A DNA stretch of 64,000 bases from Larix kaempferi (taxonomy: Eukaryota; Streptophyta; Pinopsida; Pinales; Pinaceae), in contig BSBM01000252.1 in the NCBI GenBank assembly GCA_027924585.1, positions 6,448,001 through 6,512,000 on the forward strand. The letters are read 5' to 3'. The first letter of the stretch is position 1, and the number at the start of each line of letters is the position of its first letter. The position numbers and the translations under genes are program-made. Under the pieces are notes generated by a model. That model made no database searches. It was given only the letters and a program-made list of their open reading frames with translations, and had not been told where the DNA came from. This document shows positions 11,821 to 21,590 of the stretch, one piece after another.

Positions 11821-12588
11821 TGTTATACCTCCATATTTCACAGTGTCGCATCTTCACCATAAAAATAGTTGATGACACTTCCCCTGATGCTTAAAATACC
11901 CAGAAGAGAAAAATGATGAATGATCCATGAAGACAAACCTGTCCTGTCAGGAATCAACCCAGCTGAGACTTCATATACCTACACTACCGTGCCTTGCTCA
12001 AGCTCAGGAGTGCGGTAGTCCCCACTACCGCTCTATGCTCCTTCTCTCCCACGCGGTACTACCGCTCTATGCTCAGTTGAAGGGGTGCGGTACTCCTTTT
12101 TTATCCTTTTTTCCATGGCTTGTGGAAACTTGATCTTTGAGAGATTTTTGAGGATTAGCATCTCTGATTCGATCCTAACTCACCTTCTCAGATTAGTGGG
12201 CCTGATCCACTAAACACTCCCAAGATCCATCCTTCTCTCTTGTTGGTTAACCCTACTACACACTATAAGAGAGAGGCCTTCCATGAGCAAAGGGGAGGAC
12301 TCTTGGAGACATCAAACCTATGATATTGAATCTTTGTGAATATAGCTAGAGGAGAAAGCACTTGGAGCTGGGAGTTGGCTTGGACATCAAGACACCATTG
12401 TAAGTGACTTCAAGTTTGTAATAAAACATAACTTGTCTTGTTTCCCAAATCGTGTATGTTGATCTTATTTCAATCATATGATTTGTTTCTGCTATAGATT
12501 TAGATTCTAACATATGTTTCAAGATTGCTAGAAGATTGTATATGCTTGTATCTTGGTTTATTCTAACCTATCCGTAGGGAGAAATATC
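11821..12588 (+). repeat. 5' LTR of Gypsy-B, left part (continues at 19720-19726)
   Basis: Matches 33525-34501 closely up to the insertion of Copia-C at ATATC 12584-12588; the last seven bases of the LTR resume at 19720. It has a TATA-like TATAAGAG at 12264 and two GGTAGT/ACTACC motifs near 11980-12100. Compared with the 3' LTR it lacks about 200 bp after TTTATTCTAA, a deletion bounded by a short CTA/TA similarity. Confidence 0.9.
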
Positions 12589-13192
12589 TATTGATGTATA
12601 TGTAACTTTGGAATATATTTCATCTATGTATTTCATATATATTTATTGTACCCTTATAAGAGATGTGTTATTCCTCTATAAGGAAGTGTCGTCATGTGGA
12701 TTGACAAGTATCACAAGTGTGTGTACTTGCCGATGGGTTATTAGACCACCATGTGTGGGGTCGGCCTTGAAATATATATTATATTGTGGATGTATCTAGA
12801 TAGATAAGTCAGCCCCATAGTGTAACTGGGAAAACAGGTTAGTATAAATAGAGATCGGGAGATCTCTATTTTGATCATTCAGAAAGTCACACTTCTTTCA
12901 CTCAGAAGGTGGCACACTAGTGAGGAGGAGGATCATCTGCTACTAGGAGACTATCTCAGTGTATTTTGGTTGTACTTTGGTTGAGCCATTTCTCTCTCTA
13001 TCTCTGAGGAAGTTGTGGGGTTTTTCACCTTAGGGTTTTCCCCACATAAATTTTGTGTCTCTTGTCTCTCATGCTTTTGATTCTTGTGATGCTTGTGATG
13101 CTTATTGTGATTGTTATGCATTGATATACTGTATATGTTATTCTCTCAATGAAGATCCTAGAGTATTGTGAATTAATGCTCAAAATTTAACA
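12589..13192 (+). repeat. Copia-C 5' LTR
   Basis: Ends AATTTAACA just before the primer site. Its first two bases are TA rather than the TG seen in the 3' LTR, so the terminal dinucleotide is mutated. A TATA box (TATAAATA) lies at 12843-12850. It has an 11-bp TGTACTTTGGT segment absent from the 3' copy. Confidence 0.9.
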
Positions 13193-13204
13193 TGGTATTA
13201 GAGC
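13193..13204 (+). promoter_or_regulatory. Copia-C primer-binding site (tRNA-iMet type)
   Basis: TGGTATTAGAGC lies directly after the LTR terminus CA. The usual plant Copia site is TGGTATCAGAGC, so there is one substitution. It primes minus-strand cDNA synthesis. Confidence 0.9.
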
Positions 13205-13769
13205 TAACCTGAGAAGAAGACATTTTGCAGTGACGAAAACTTGAGTTTCTTGTTTATTGGGTTTCTATACACAGATTTTGGAAAAGCAGTATAGTAGATT
13301 GACTCTACTCATCAAAGCGAATCCATCTATCCAATCAGAATTCAATTCTGAGCTTTTTCAGATTTGGCCCTAAAAAATAGGGTTTCCACAAAAATAGGAA
13401 TTTCTGAAATCTGAAGACATAGCTGGAAGCTCCTTGCAAAAATCGAAGTTTAGAGCTTTAGATCGAGATTTTTGGCTGGGTAGATCTACGGGAAACGCAA
13501 ACCCTAATTCAGTGCTCTCCCTAGTGAACCTGGGAGGACAAAAAGTCAAATCTGAAGGGTAAAACTTTGTTGATCTCAAATTCTGAATGCACCAGGCTGA
13601 TCAGCTCATCAAGGCACATCTTTCTATCCTTTCAGAAAGTTGAAATTCATACTTTGAATTTTTAGGGTTTTTCCGATGACAAACCCTAATCCGGGACCAG
13701 ATCCAGTTTTCAGCATTTCAAGTGGTAAGACCTAAATCTTTTCTATTTCCATTTGAAGTACTCTTTCAA
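13205..13769 (+). other. Copia-C untranslated leader
   Basis: AT-rich sequence between primer site and gag start. I see no open frame or structure that stands out. Confidence 0.6.
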
Positions 13770-15965
13770 ATGTCTCACCACACCAAGCTTGAGGATAAGC
13801 TTGAAGGGGATGATAACTTCCGAGCTTGGAAGTATAGGATTGGGTTAATCCTGGAAGAGAATGAGTTGGACTCATATATAAAAGAAGACATCCATATCCT
13901 AGAGGATGAAGAGGCTAAAGTATTGCATAAGAAGAACTTGGTCAAGGCAAAGAGAATCATTGTTTATTCTATCAAAGACCATCTCATACCCCATGTGTCT
14001 TCTCTAAAGACACCCAAAGAGATGTTTGACTCTTTGACCAAGCTATTTGAAGGGAAGAACATAAATCGGAAGATGACCCTGCAGAACCAATTGAAAGGAG
14101 TAAAGTTTCAGAATGGAGAAACCATTCAATCTTATTTTTCAAAGGTCTCCTAGATCAAGGAACAACTAGAAGCAGTGGATGAAATGGTGGAGAATGGTGA
14201 AGTTGTCATGACCACTCTGAATGGCTTACCTAGGTCATGGGACTCCTTCATTCAAGGAATCTGTACAAGAAAGAAGTTGATTTCCTTCAGTAGACTACGG
14301 GAAGAATGCTCACAAGAAGAAGCAATGCTTGTGGAACGAGAAGAAAAGATGGGGAATGAATATCAAGCTCTCATAGCTCACACCAAGAAAGGGAAGTCCA
14401 AGAGAGAGCCATCTCACTCCAAGAAATCTTCACATCAATTCAAAGAAAGAAGAATATGCTTCACCTGTAATGAGAAAGGACATATTGCCATAAATTGTCC
14501 CAAGAACAAGAAGGACAACAACAACTTCAATAAGAAGAAGAAGGACAACAAAAGAAGGTTTCATGCTCATGCTACCAAGGATGATGAACCACCCAAGAAG
14601 AAGGATAGGGCAGAAAGTGATGATAGTAATGATGACTCATCAAGTAAAGAAGAGTATGTTCTGATCTCTGCTCTCATAGGTACTATCTCCCATGGTTGTA
14701 ATGATTGGTTAATTGACAGTGGGGCTTCCAAACACATGACTGAGTTTAAGGAATCTTTTGTGAACCTATCTGAACATGAATCACCCCATAAGGTGAAACT
14801 TGGGGATGATTATCAATACCCAATCAAAGGAAGTGGTGAAGCCTCCTACAACCTAGATTTTGGAAAATATTTGAAGATGAAAGAAGTCCTTTATGTACCT
14901 GGGCTCAAGAAGAACTTACTCTCCATCTCTGCATTGGATGCAAAAGGTATGTGGGTTGCATTTGTGGATGGCCAAGTCCTAATGTGGCCAAAGGGAAAGA
15001 CCATAGATGATGCAGTAGTGATTGGAGAGCAAGAGGGAGGTTTGTATAAATTGAAGGGACAACCTGAACATGCCATGGTGCATGAATCCATGGAGCCAAG
15101 TGAACTTTGGCATAGAAGACTTGCTCATATGCACTATAGGTCACTTCCAATTGCAAGTAAGGCTGTAGAGGGTCCTCCTGAAATCAAGACCAAACATGAA
15201 GGTGTTTGCAAAGGATGTGCAAAAGGTAAGAACATTAAGAAGGCTTTCCCAAGCAATGAAAGCAAGGCAAAGGATATCTTGAAAATCATCCACTCAGATA
15301 TATGTGGTCATATGTCATCCAGTTCTCTAAGTGGGTATGTTTACTATGTCTCATTTATTGATGACTTCTCCAGGAAGACTTGGGTATACTTCTTGAAGAA
15401 CAAAGATGAGGTGTTTGATAAGTTTAAGGAATTCAAAACCTTGATGGAGAATCAAATTGACAAGAAGATCAAAACATTTAGATCCGAAAATGGTGGAGAA
15501 TTCACCTCAGGTGACTTCAAGAAGCTTTGCAGTGATTCAGGGATTAAGAGGGAGTTTACTGCTCCTTACAATCCACAACAGAATGGAGTTGCAGAAAGGA
15601 AGAACAAAACAATCATGGAAGCAACAAGATAAATGCTACATGACCAGGATCTACCTATGCATCAATGGGCAGAAGCAGCTAGAACAGCTGTATATGTGCA
15701 GAACAGAACACCCCACAAGATATTGGACATCAAGATACCAGAAGAGGTCCTTTCTGGTAAGAAACCTGAAGTCAGTCATCTCATAATATTTGGTTGTCCA
15801 GTATACACTCATGTCCCAAAGGAAAAGAGGACTGAACTAGATCCTTCAGGAAAGAAGGGTAACTTTGTGGGTTACAGTGAAAGCTCGAAGGCTTACAGAT
15901 TATACTTTCCAGGGTTCAAGAAGATTGATGTCAGCAAGGATGAATATAAGTTCAAGGAAAGGTAA
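13770..15965 (+). pseudogene. Copia-C gag-protease-integrase
   Basis: One frame from ATG 13770 (MSHHTKLEDKLEGDDNF) with two premature stops, TAG 14151-14153 and TAA 15630-15632. Domains in order: gag capsid (UBN2-type, FRAWKYRIGLILEEN, NGLPRSWDSFI), zinc knuckle CFTCNEKGHIAINC near 14458, protease LIDSGASKHMT near 14710, pre-integrase zinc motif (ELWHRRLAHMHY...CKGCAKGK), and integrase core HSDICG...RSENGGEF...NGVAERKN. The second acidic position reads Glu in SENGGEF. After the TAA the integrase C-terminal part continues to 15965. Gag and pol are in one frame, as usual in Ty1/Copia. Confidence 0.9.
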
Positions 15966-16692
15966 TCCAGGAAGCAAAGATCAAGAGGGAGCACACTCCA
16001 GCAGCTCTTGAAAGGATGCATATTTTCAGAGGGAGTTGACCATCTTCCTACATTCCACAACAGAAAGGTGTAGAAGAAGTTACTTCAGCAGCTCCTGTCA
16101 GGAAGCAAAGACTCAGAGGGAGTCCACCCAACAAACAAACAAAGATAAGTATTTCAATTATCATTTCTTGCCTATTTTTGTTTAAATAATATTATGCTTA
16201 GGAGATGTATTGTGCATATTAGAATGATTGCATTAATGAACAGGATACTACTAATATGCATGTGATGGGTAAGTGGCCTATGGTACTGTAAAACATTCTA
16301 GTGCTACTTATCTAGAATGAAACCTCTTTGCTGACATGTTGGGAGTAGTGCAAACTCTTAACAATGTTCTGGTAGAGACTGGAAGGCATCTAGAAAGTTG
16401 TGGAACATGGATAAATGTTGTATTGAAGCATTGGCTAAGATAACTGCATGACTGCATGACATATTTCTCTATGTGTAAAGAATTTGTTCTGAAAATTATG
16501 AGATGTTTCTAATCATGGAATTTAACTTGTTTTGTAGGAAAGACCGTATATCTTCACCTACAAACGAAGGACTACAACATTTGTTCCATCAACAAAGATA
16601 TCTATTGAAGATATTGAAGTTCCCAGGATTTGGGATGAAGAAATGGAATGTCATGATCCGTCGATCATGAAGAAAATGTTTGGGATGCAGTC
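15966..16692 (+). other. Degenerate Copia-C segment between integrase and RT
   Basis: Contains short coding remnants (repeated GTCAGGAAGCAAAGA and CTCAGAGGGAGT motifs) and about 400 bp of AT-rich sequence (about 16145-16537) ending TTTTGTAG before a new open stretch. The beginning reads ATAAGT, so it could be an intron with a mutated donor or simply an insertion. No function is assigned. Confidence 0.4.
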
Positions 16693-17598
16693 CCAAGACC
16701 TGACAGGGAGTCACATGTGTGCAGATTGAAGAAAGCCTTGTATGGCTTGTAGCAAGCTCCCAGAACTTGGTGTGATACAAAGAGGAAGCTCGCTGCTGAA
16801 TTCGATATGAAATATTTGGGAATGATGCATTATTTCCTAGGTATGGAAGTGTGGCAAAGTGCAGGTGGGATCTTCCTTGGTCAAGGTAAGTACACAGTAG
16901 ATATCCTGAAGAGATTCTGGATGATGGATTGCAAGGCCATGTCCACACCTATGGCATCGAATCTGAAGCTTCTGTGTGATGCTTCATCTGAGCGATTTGA
17001 TCCCTCTATGTATCATCAGATGATTGGGTCCTTGATGTACTTGATGAACACGAGGCCAGATATTTGCTTTGGTGTGAACACATTGAGTCAGTTCCTGACA
17101 GATCCGAGGAGTGTTCACCTGGTTGCTGTAAAGCATGTTCTGAGGTACCTGAAGGGTACAGTGGATTATGGGCTCAAGTATGAAGCGAATCAAAAGTTTA
17201 ACCTGCAGGGTTATGTTGATTCAGATTGGGCTGGCAGTGCTGCAGATAGGAAGAGCATATCTGGGTGCTGCTTCAGTATGGGATCAAGTGTGATCTCTTG
17301 GTTTAGCAGGAAGCAGTCTTGTGTAGCATTGAGTACAACTGAGGCAGAGTATGTTGCAGCTTGTTCAGCTAGTTGTGAGGCAGTATGGCTACAGAAGCTA
17401 CTGTCTGAGTTATTTGATCTCCCATTGGATGCTATTGGTATCTTCTGCGATAACCAGAGTTATGTGAAGCTGTCTAAGAACCCAGTGTTTCATGATAGGT
17501 CAAAACACATAGAGATCAAATATCACTATATCATGGATATGGTGCAGAGAGGAGCTGTGAAGCTCCTGTATGTTGCGACGGATGAAGCATCACACTAG
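16693..17598 (+). pseudogene. Copia-C reverse transcriptase (3' half) and RNase H, RT active site deleted
   Basis: The RT begins at a LKKALYGL motif near 16716, followed by an in-frame TAG, and passes directly from the region TWCDTK to RKLAAEFDMKYLGMMHYFLG. The segment that normally carries YVDD, about 60 codons, is missing. From ATG 16807 an open frame of 263 codons runs through the RT C-terminus (DILKRFWMMDCKAMSTPM) and RNase H (VDSDWAGSAADRKSISG; LSTTEAEYVA; CDNQSYVKLSKNPVFHDRSKHIE). It is well preserved but cannot act without the catalytic part. It lies in a different frame from gag-pol. Confidence 0.85.
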
Positions 17599-17759
17599 CC
17601 AGGGTGGAGTTTGAGTACTTCAGGGAGAGGCTTGGTGTTCTTCAGATCGAGGACACTTCGAGGAAGAAGTGATGGACACATTTGCTGAAGCCATTACAAG
17701 CATGTTGGAAGGAGGGTCCTTCACATGGCTATGGATGTAAGCACTGGATGATGAGCATC

Positions 17760-18180
17760 AGGATGATGTTATAGTTTCTGATTTGTATGATCAGTTGGAT
17801 CATTTATATGTATATGTATGTATGCATCATGTTGGATGTTGGATATGATCAGTTGGATCATTTATATGTATGTACGCATCATGTTGGATGCTAGATATGA
17901 TCAATTGGATCATTTATATGTATGTACGCATCATGTTGGATGCTGGATATGATCGGTTGGATCATTTGTATGTATTTTTTATATGCATCATGTTGGATGC
18001 TTGGACCATATATATTGATATGTATCAGGGATGATCAGGTAGATCATGTATGTTGATGGATACATTGTGTGGATCATGTATCTATGTATCAGGTGGATAC
18101 ACTATGTATGATGATATGTATCAGGTAGATACTTGGTGTGCATCAGATGGATGCATTGTATGATCAGGGTGATCGTGGAT
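17760..18180. repeat. Tandem repeat GATCAGTTGGATCATTTATA
   Basis: Downstream of the Copia-C RNase H. Units of about 60-62 bp contain GGATCATTTATATGTATGTA and GCATCATGTTGGATGCTGGA, repeated about four times, then decaying into GGATAC/GATCATG variants to about 18180. Confidence 0.8.
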
Positions 18181-18394
18181 GACGAGCTTCTCTAGATGAC
18201 ATGCAGCAGGATGTTGCAGTGATGATGATCATGTGTACATCAGGTTGATGTATGGTGAGTATTAGATGATACTTTGTTTCCGTGGATCAAGTTGTGCAGA
18301 TGAGCATGTCTGGGAGATCCTATAGGTCGGAGTTGCGTACCCATAAAAGCTTGGGATGGTCTTTCGAGACATTGCTCTGGGAGGACATGTAATT

Positions 18395-18880
18395 TGTTCC
18401 CTGGGAGATCTTTAGGTCGGAGTTGTGTACTCGTAACATCTTGAGATGCTCTTACGAGTTTTTGTCCTATGGCATGTAATTTGCTCCTAGGAGATCTGGA
18501 CAGGATGAAAAAGGCCTCAGATGCTTCAGCCAGGTTTTTCCATGACCACATGTAATTTGCTCCTGGGAGATCTGGACAGGATGAAAAAGGCCTCAGATGC
18601 TTCAGCCAGGTTTTGTGGTGGACCACATGTAATTTTCTCCTGGGAGATCTGGACAGGATGAAAAAGGCCTCAGAAGCTTCAGCCAGGTTTTGTGGTGAGA
18701 TCACATGTAATGTGCTCCTGGGAGATCCGACAGGTAGAGCTGTGTGCTCGTAATAACCTAGGATGCTTCAGCCAGGTTTTGTGATGGGTCACATGTAATG
18801 TGCTCCTGGGAGATCCGACAGGTAGAGTTGTGTGCTCGTAATAGCCTGGGATGCTACATCCAGGTTTTGTGACGCACGTA
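18395..18880. repeat. Tandem repeat, period about 75-90 bp
   Basis: Five to six units share CACATGTAATTTGCTCCTGG, GAGATC(T/C)G(G)ACAGG and GATGCTTCAGCCAGGTTTTG. The three central units also share GGACAGGATGAAAAAGGCCT. It lies in the untranslated tail of Copia-C, just before the polypurine tract. Confidence 0.85.
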
Positions 18881-19112
18881 ATAAGTCTTGAGGATTCCAC
18901 AGTATGGCCAGTGATGATGAAGACCTGCAGGTGGTGGGCCTACATCCAGTATGAAAAAGGACTGGCTCTGTAGAACTTCCTATGACGAGTAGAGTCAGAT
19001 ATTGGTTGAGATAGCAGCAACAGTGACGATGATGATGATGATGCATTGATGCCGATGATCTTGAGAAGAAGACTTTTCTAGCAGAACTGTGTCGAGAAAT
19101 ACCTTCCTAGTT

Positions 19113-19121
19113 AAGAGGGAG
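19113..19121 (+). promoter_or_regulatory. Copia-C polypurine tract
   Basis: AAGAGGGAG directly precedes the 3' LTR start TGTTGATG. It primes plus-strand cDNA synthesis. Confidence 0.85.
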
Positions 19122-19714
19122 TGTTGATGTATATGTAACTTCAGAATGTATTTCATCTTTGTATTTCATATATATTTATTGTACCCTTATAAGAGATGTG
19201 TTATTCCTCTATAAGTAAGTGTCGTCATGTGGATTGAAAAGTGTCGCAAGTGTGTGTACTTTCCGATGGGTTATTAGACCACCATGTGTGGGGTCGGCCC
19301 TGAAATATATATTATATTGTGGATGTAGCTAGATATACAAGTCGGCCCCATAGTGTAACTAGGAAAACAGGTTAGTATAAATAGAGATCGGGATATCTCT
19401 AATTTGATCATTCAGAAAGTCACACTTCTCTCACTCAGAAAGTGGCGCACTAGTGAGGAGGAGGATCATATGCTACTATGAGACTATCTTAGTGTATTTT
19501 GGTTGAGCCATTTCTCGCTCTATCTCTGAGGAAGTTGTGGGGTTTTTCACCTTAGGGTTTTCCCCACAGAAACTCTGTGTCTCTTGTCTCTCATGCTTTT
19601 GATTCTTGTGATGCTTGTGATGCTTATTGTGATTGTTATGCATTGATATACTGTATATGTTATTCTCTCAGTGAAGATCCTAGAGTATTGTGAATTAATG
19701 CTCAAAATTTAACA
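19122..19714 (+). repeat. Copia-C 3' LTR
   Basis: Starts TGTTGATG and ends TTTAACA. It matches 12589-13192 over its whole length and is followed by the target duplication ATATC. TATAAATA is at 19376-19383. Confidence 0.92.
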
Positions 19715-19731
19715 ATATCTACAACAAAAAC

Positions 19732-19749
19732 TGGCGACTCCGCTGGGGA
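19732..19749 (+). promoter_or_regulatory. Gypsy-B primer-binding site (tRNA-Arg type)
   Basis: TGGCGACTCCGCTGGGGA starts five bases after the LTR end. From memory this is the complement of the 3' end of a plant tRNA-Arg, the primer used by Ogre/Tat elements. Gypsy-A has the related TGGCGACTCCACTAG. Confidence 0.8.
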
Positions 19750-21590
19750 AGAATCCCATTTGAATGATTTATTTCACTTTCAGTCATTTTTTATTGTGAT
19801 TCTTCTTTCTCTTCAAATCAGTATTGAATTTTGGTCTCTTTGACCTCTTTTCACACCTTCTCTCTACATCTTCTCTCCCTCTGTGATTAGTGAGTCCTCT
19901 GGGTTTGCAACACCCCTGAAAATTTCAAATTTTTTTTCAAAAGTTGCATTTTTTCCACTCTTTGCAGCAGTACCGTGCCCCTGTTACTGCCCACAGCGAG
20001 GTAGTACCATGTACCCAATGATGTTACCAGCGCAGTAGTGTACCAGTACCGCGATTTAGCCAGCTTTTACCACGCGGTAGTGTCTGCAATTTCTCATTTT
20101 TTCTTTCCTGTTTGGTTTCCTGAGTCATTTTTTGATTTTGTCTACCTCAGTTTGGTGTTTTCTGTTGCTTATTACTATCCTGTCCATTTGCACAGTCATT
20201 TGTGGTTTGTTTACCCTTTGGTGTGAGCTTGATTATTTTTGTTGAGTTAGTGGCATTATTTACATATTGGGCCACCCCTTCAATTTGATTGCATTGGCTT
20301 GATCTTCCCATCATAACCAAACTGTTACTACTGTCCTCTCTTACTGGATTGTGTATCTTTCATAATCACATTGTTCTTATAAATATCATCGTTTCCATTA
20401 TTGTTATTCAAATCTATATTGGAAATTGTTATTGCAGAACATTTTTGTTGCTTGGTTTGGAACGATCTAGTTATAATATCGTGCATTAAGAAGTGAACCA
20501 TTCAATTTTCCACATAAATTCTCATTTTTGAAGCATTCTAGTTGCAGACCAGTGAATTTGGAAAGAAGTGTTTCTTTCAGTTTGGCTTTACTTAGAAAAA
20601 AAAAACAATTTTTTGTTTTTGTTTTGAAGTGGTTTTCCATTGTTTGTGAAAGTTTCATGCATTTATGATCGAAGAACTCTCTCTTTCCCATAGCTAGTTT
20701 TCATCGAATATAAGGCTTATTTCAATTCATTCTCACTTGCATGGTTTGATTCGTCACAACACCACCAAGTTTCACGTCCACTTACCCGATTGAGTAATAC
20801 AACCACTAAAATTAATCTCCGTAACTAAACCAACATTAACCTCACTTGAGGAAAGAATTTGGTAGTTAGGTAGGACATCGGGGATAGGCATCCAAATAAT
20901 TCCCCCTTGTCATTATCATCTGAGACATAGTTGTTTTCCTCTAGGGAACTAAAATCATCTAGTATTTGTTGACACGGTCATACACCAGTTTGTGGAGGGG
21001 CCTCCTGACTGTTTTAAACTTTCAAGGGTTAAACCACTGCGAGATTGAGAACCGGACGGACTCTATGGAATGTCGCACTCCACTTAGACCTAACACAACA
21101 TCGATCACTGTCTTCCTTGTATTCATAGTAATACAAGGGTGATAAGGCAGAAGCGTCGAAAACCTTTTCCAACGTGTCATGAACGAGGTAGCTTAGTAAC
21201 TTTTTTACTAGGGCTCTTTTACCCAGGATCCCTTTCAGTAAAGGGATATCCTTTTCATATTGGTCTCTCACATTGTATTGTTCGACTTGGATTTCATTAC
21301 CTTGCGAAGGATACAACTTGTTGAGGTCTCCAGCTCTTATTTAGGAAGTTTGCTTGTTATCTCATCTTAATAGAGGGTCATTTTTCTTTCTAGTGATTGC
21401 TTGTTGGCATTCTAGCCATTTTTTTTCTCCGCTCACTTACTGAGATGCCGGTCTCAGTATAGATTTTAGAGCTTTCTTTTTTGGCCTGCGAGCCTTTCTT
21501 TTTCTAGCTCCCCCTTTGCACACTCGACTGCATTAGGGTTTTTGAGTTCTTTGTTACGAGACTACCCCCGAAGTTTGTATATCTACTATT
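19750..21590 (+). other. Gypsy-B long leader with a block conserved in other elements
   Basis: No credible gene. It has TACCGCG/GGTAGTACC motifs at about 19970-20080, a poly-T/AT-rich stretch, and a block at about 20860-21340 that matches, in inverse orientation, 34600-35400 (Gypsy-A) and 46855-47560 (Gypsy-F remnant). Shared words include TAGGACATCGGGGATAGGCA and CACCTTGCGAAGGATAC-like sequence. Confidence 0.7.

Larger units (their letters stand above)
12589..19714 (+). mobile_element. Copia-C: Ty1/Copia element nested in the Gypsy-B 5' LTR
   Basis: LTR pair 12589-13192 (604 bp) and 19122-19714 (593 bp), with target duplication ATATC at 12584-12588 and 19715-19719. The uninterrupted target can be read in the other Gypsy-B LTR near 34485-34501 (AAATATCTACAACA), which proves the nested order. 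The primer site after the 5' LTR is tRNA-iMet type. The gag-pol remnant has stops and has lost the RT active site, so the copy is defective. The 3' part carries long tandem repeats. By-eye LTR divergence is about 29 substitutions plus an 11-bp indel. Confidence 0.92.

Noticed and set aside
16145-16537. Intron within Copia-C
   Set aside because: The acceptor TTTTGTAG is good but the donor reads ATAAGT, and reading frames on both sides are too degraded to prove splicing.
18395-18880. Regular repeats resembling a CRISPR array
   Set aside because: Units are contiguous, long and diverged, without constant spacers, and lie in the tail of a plant Copia element.
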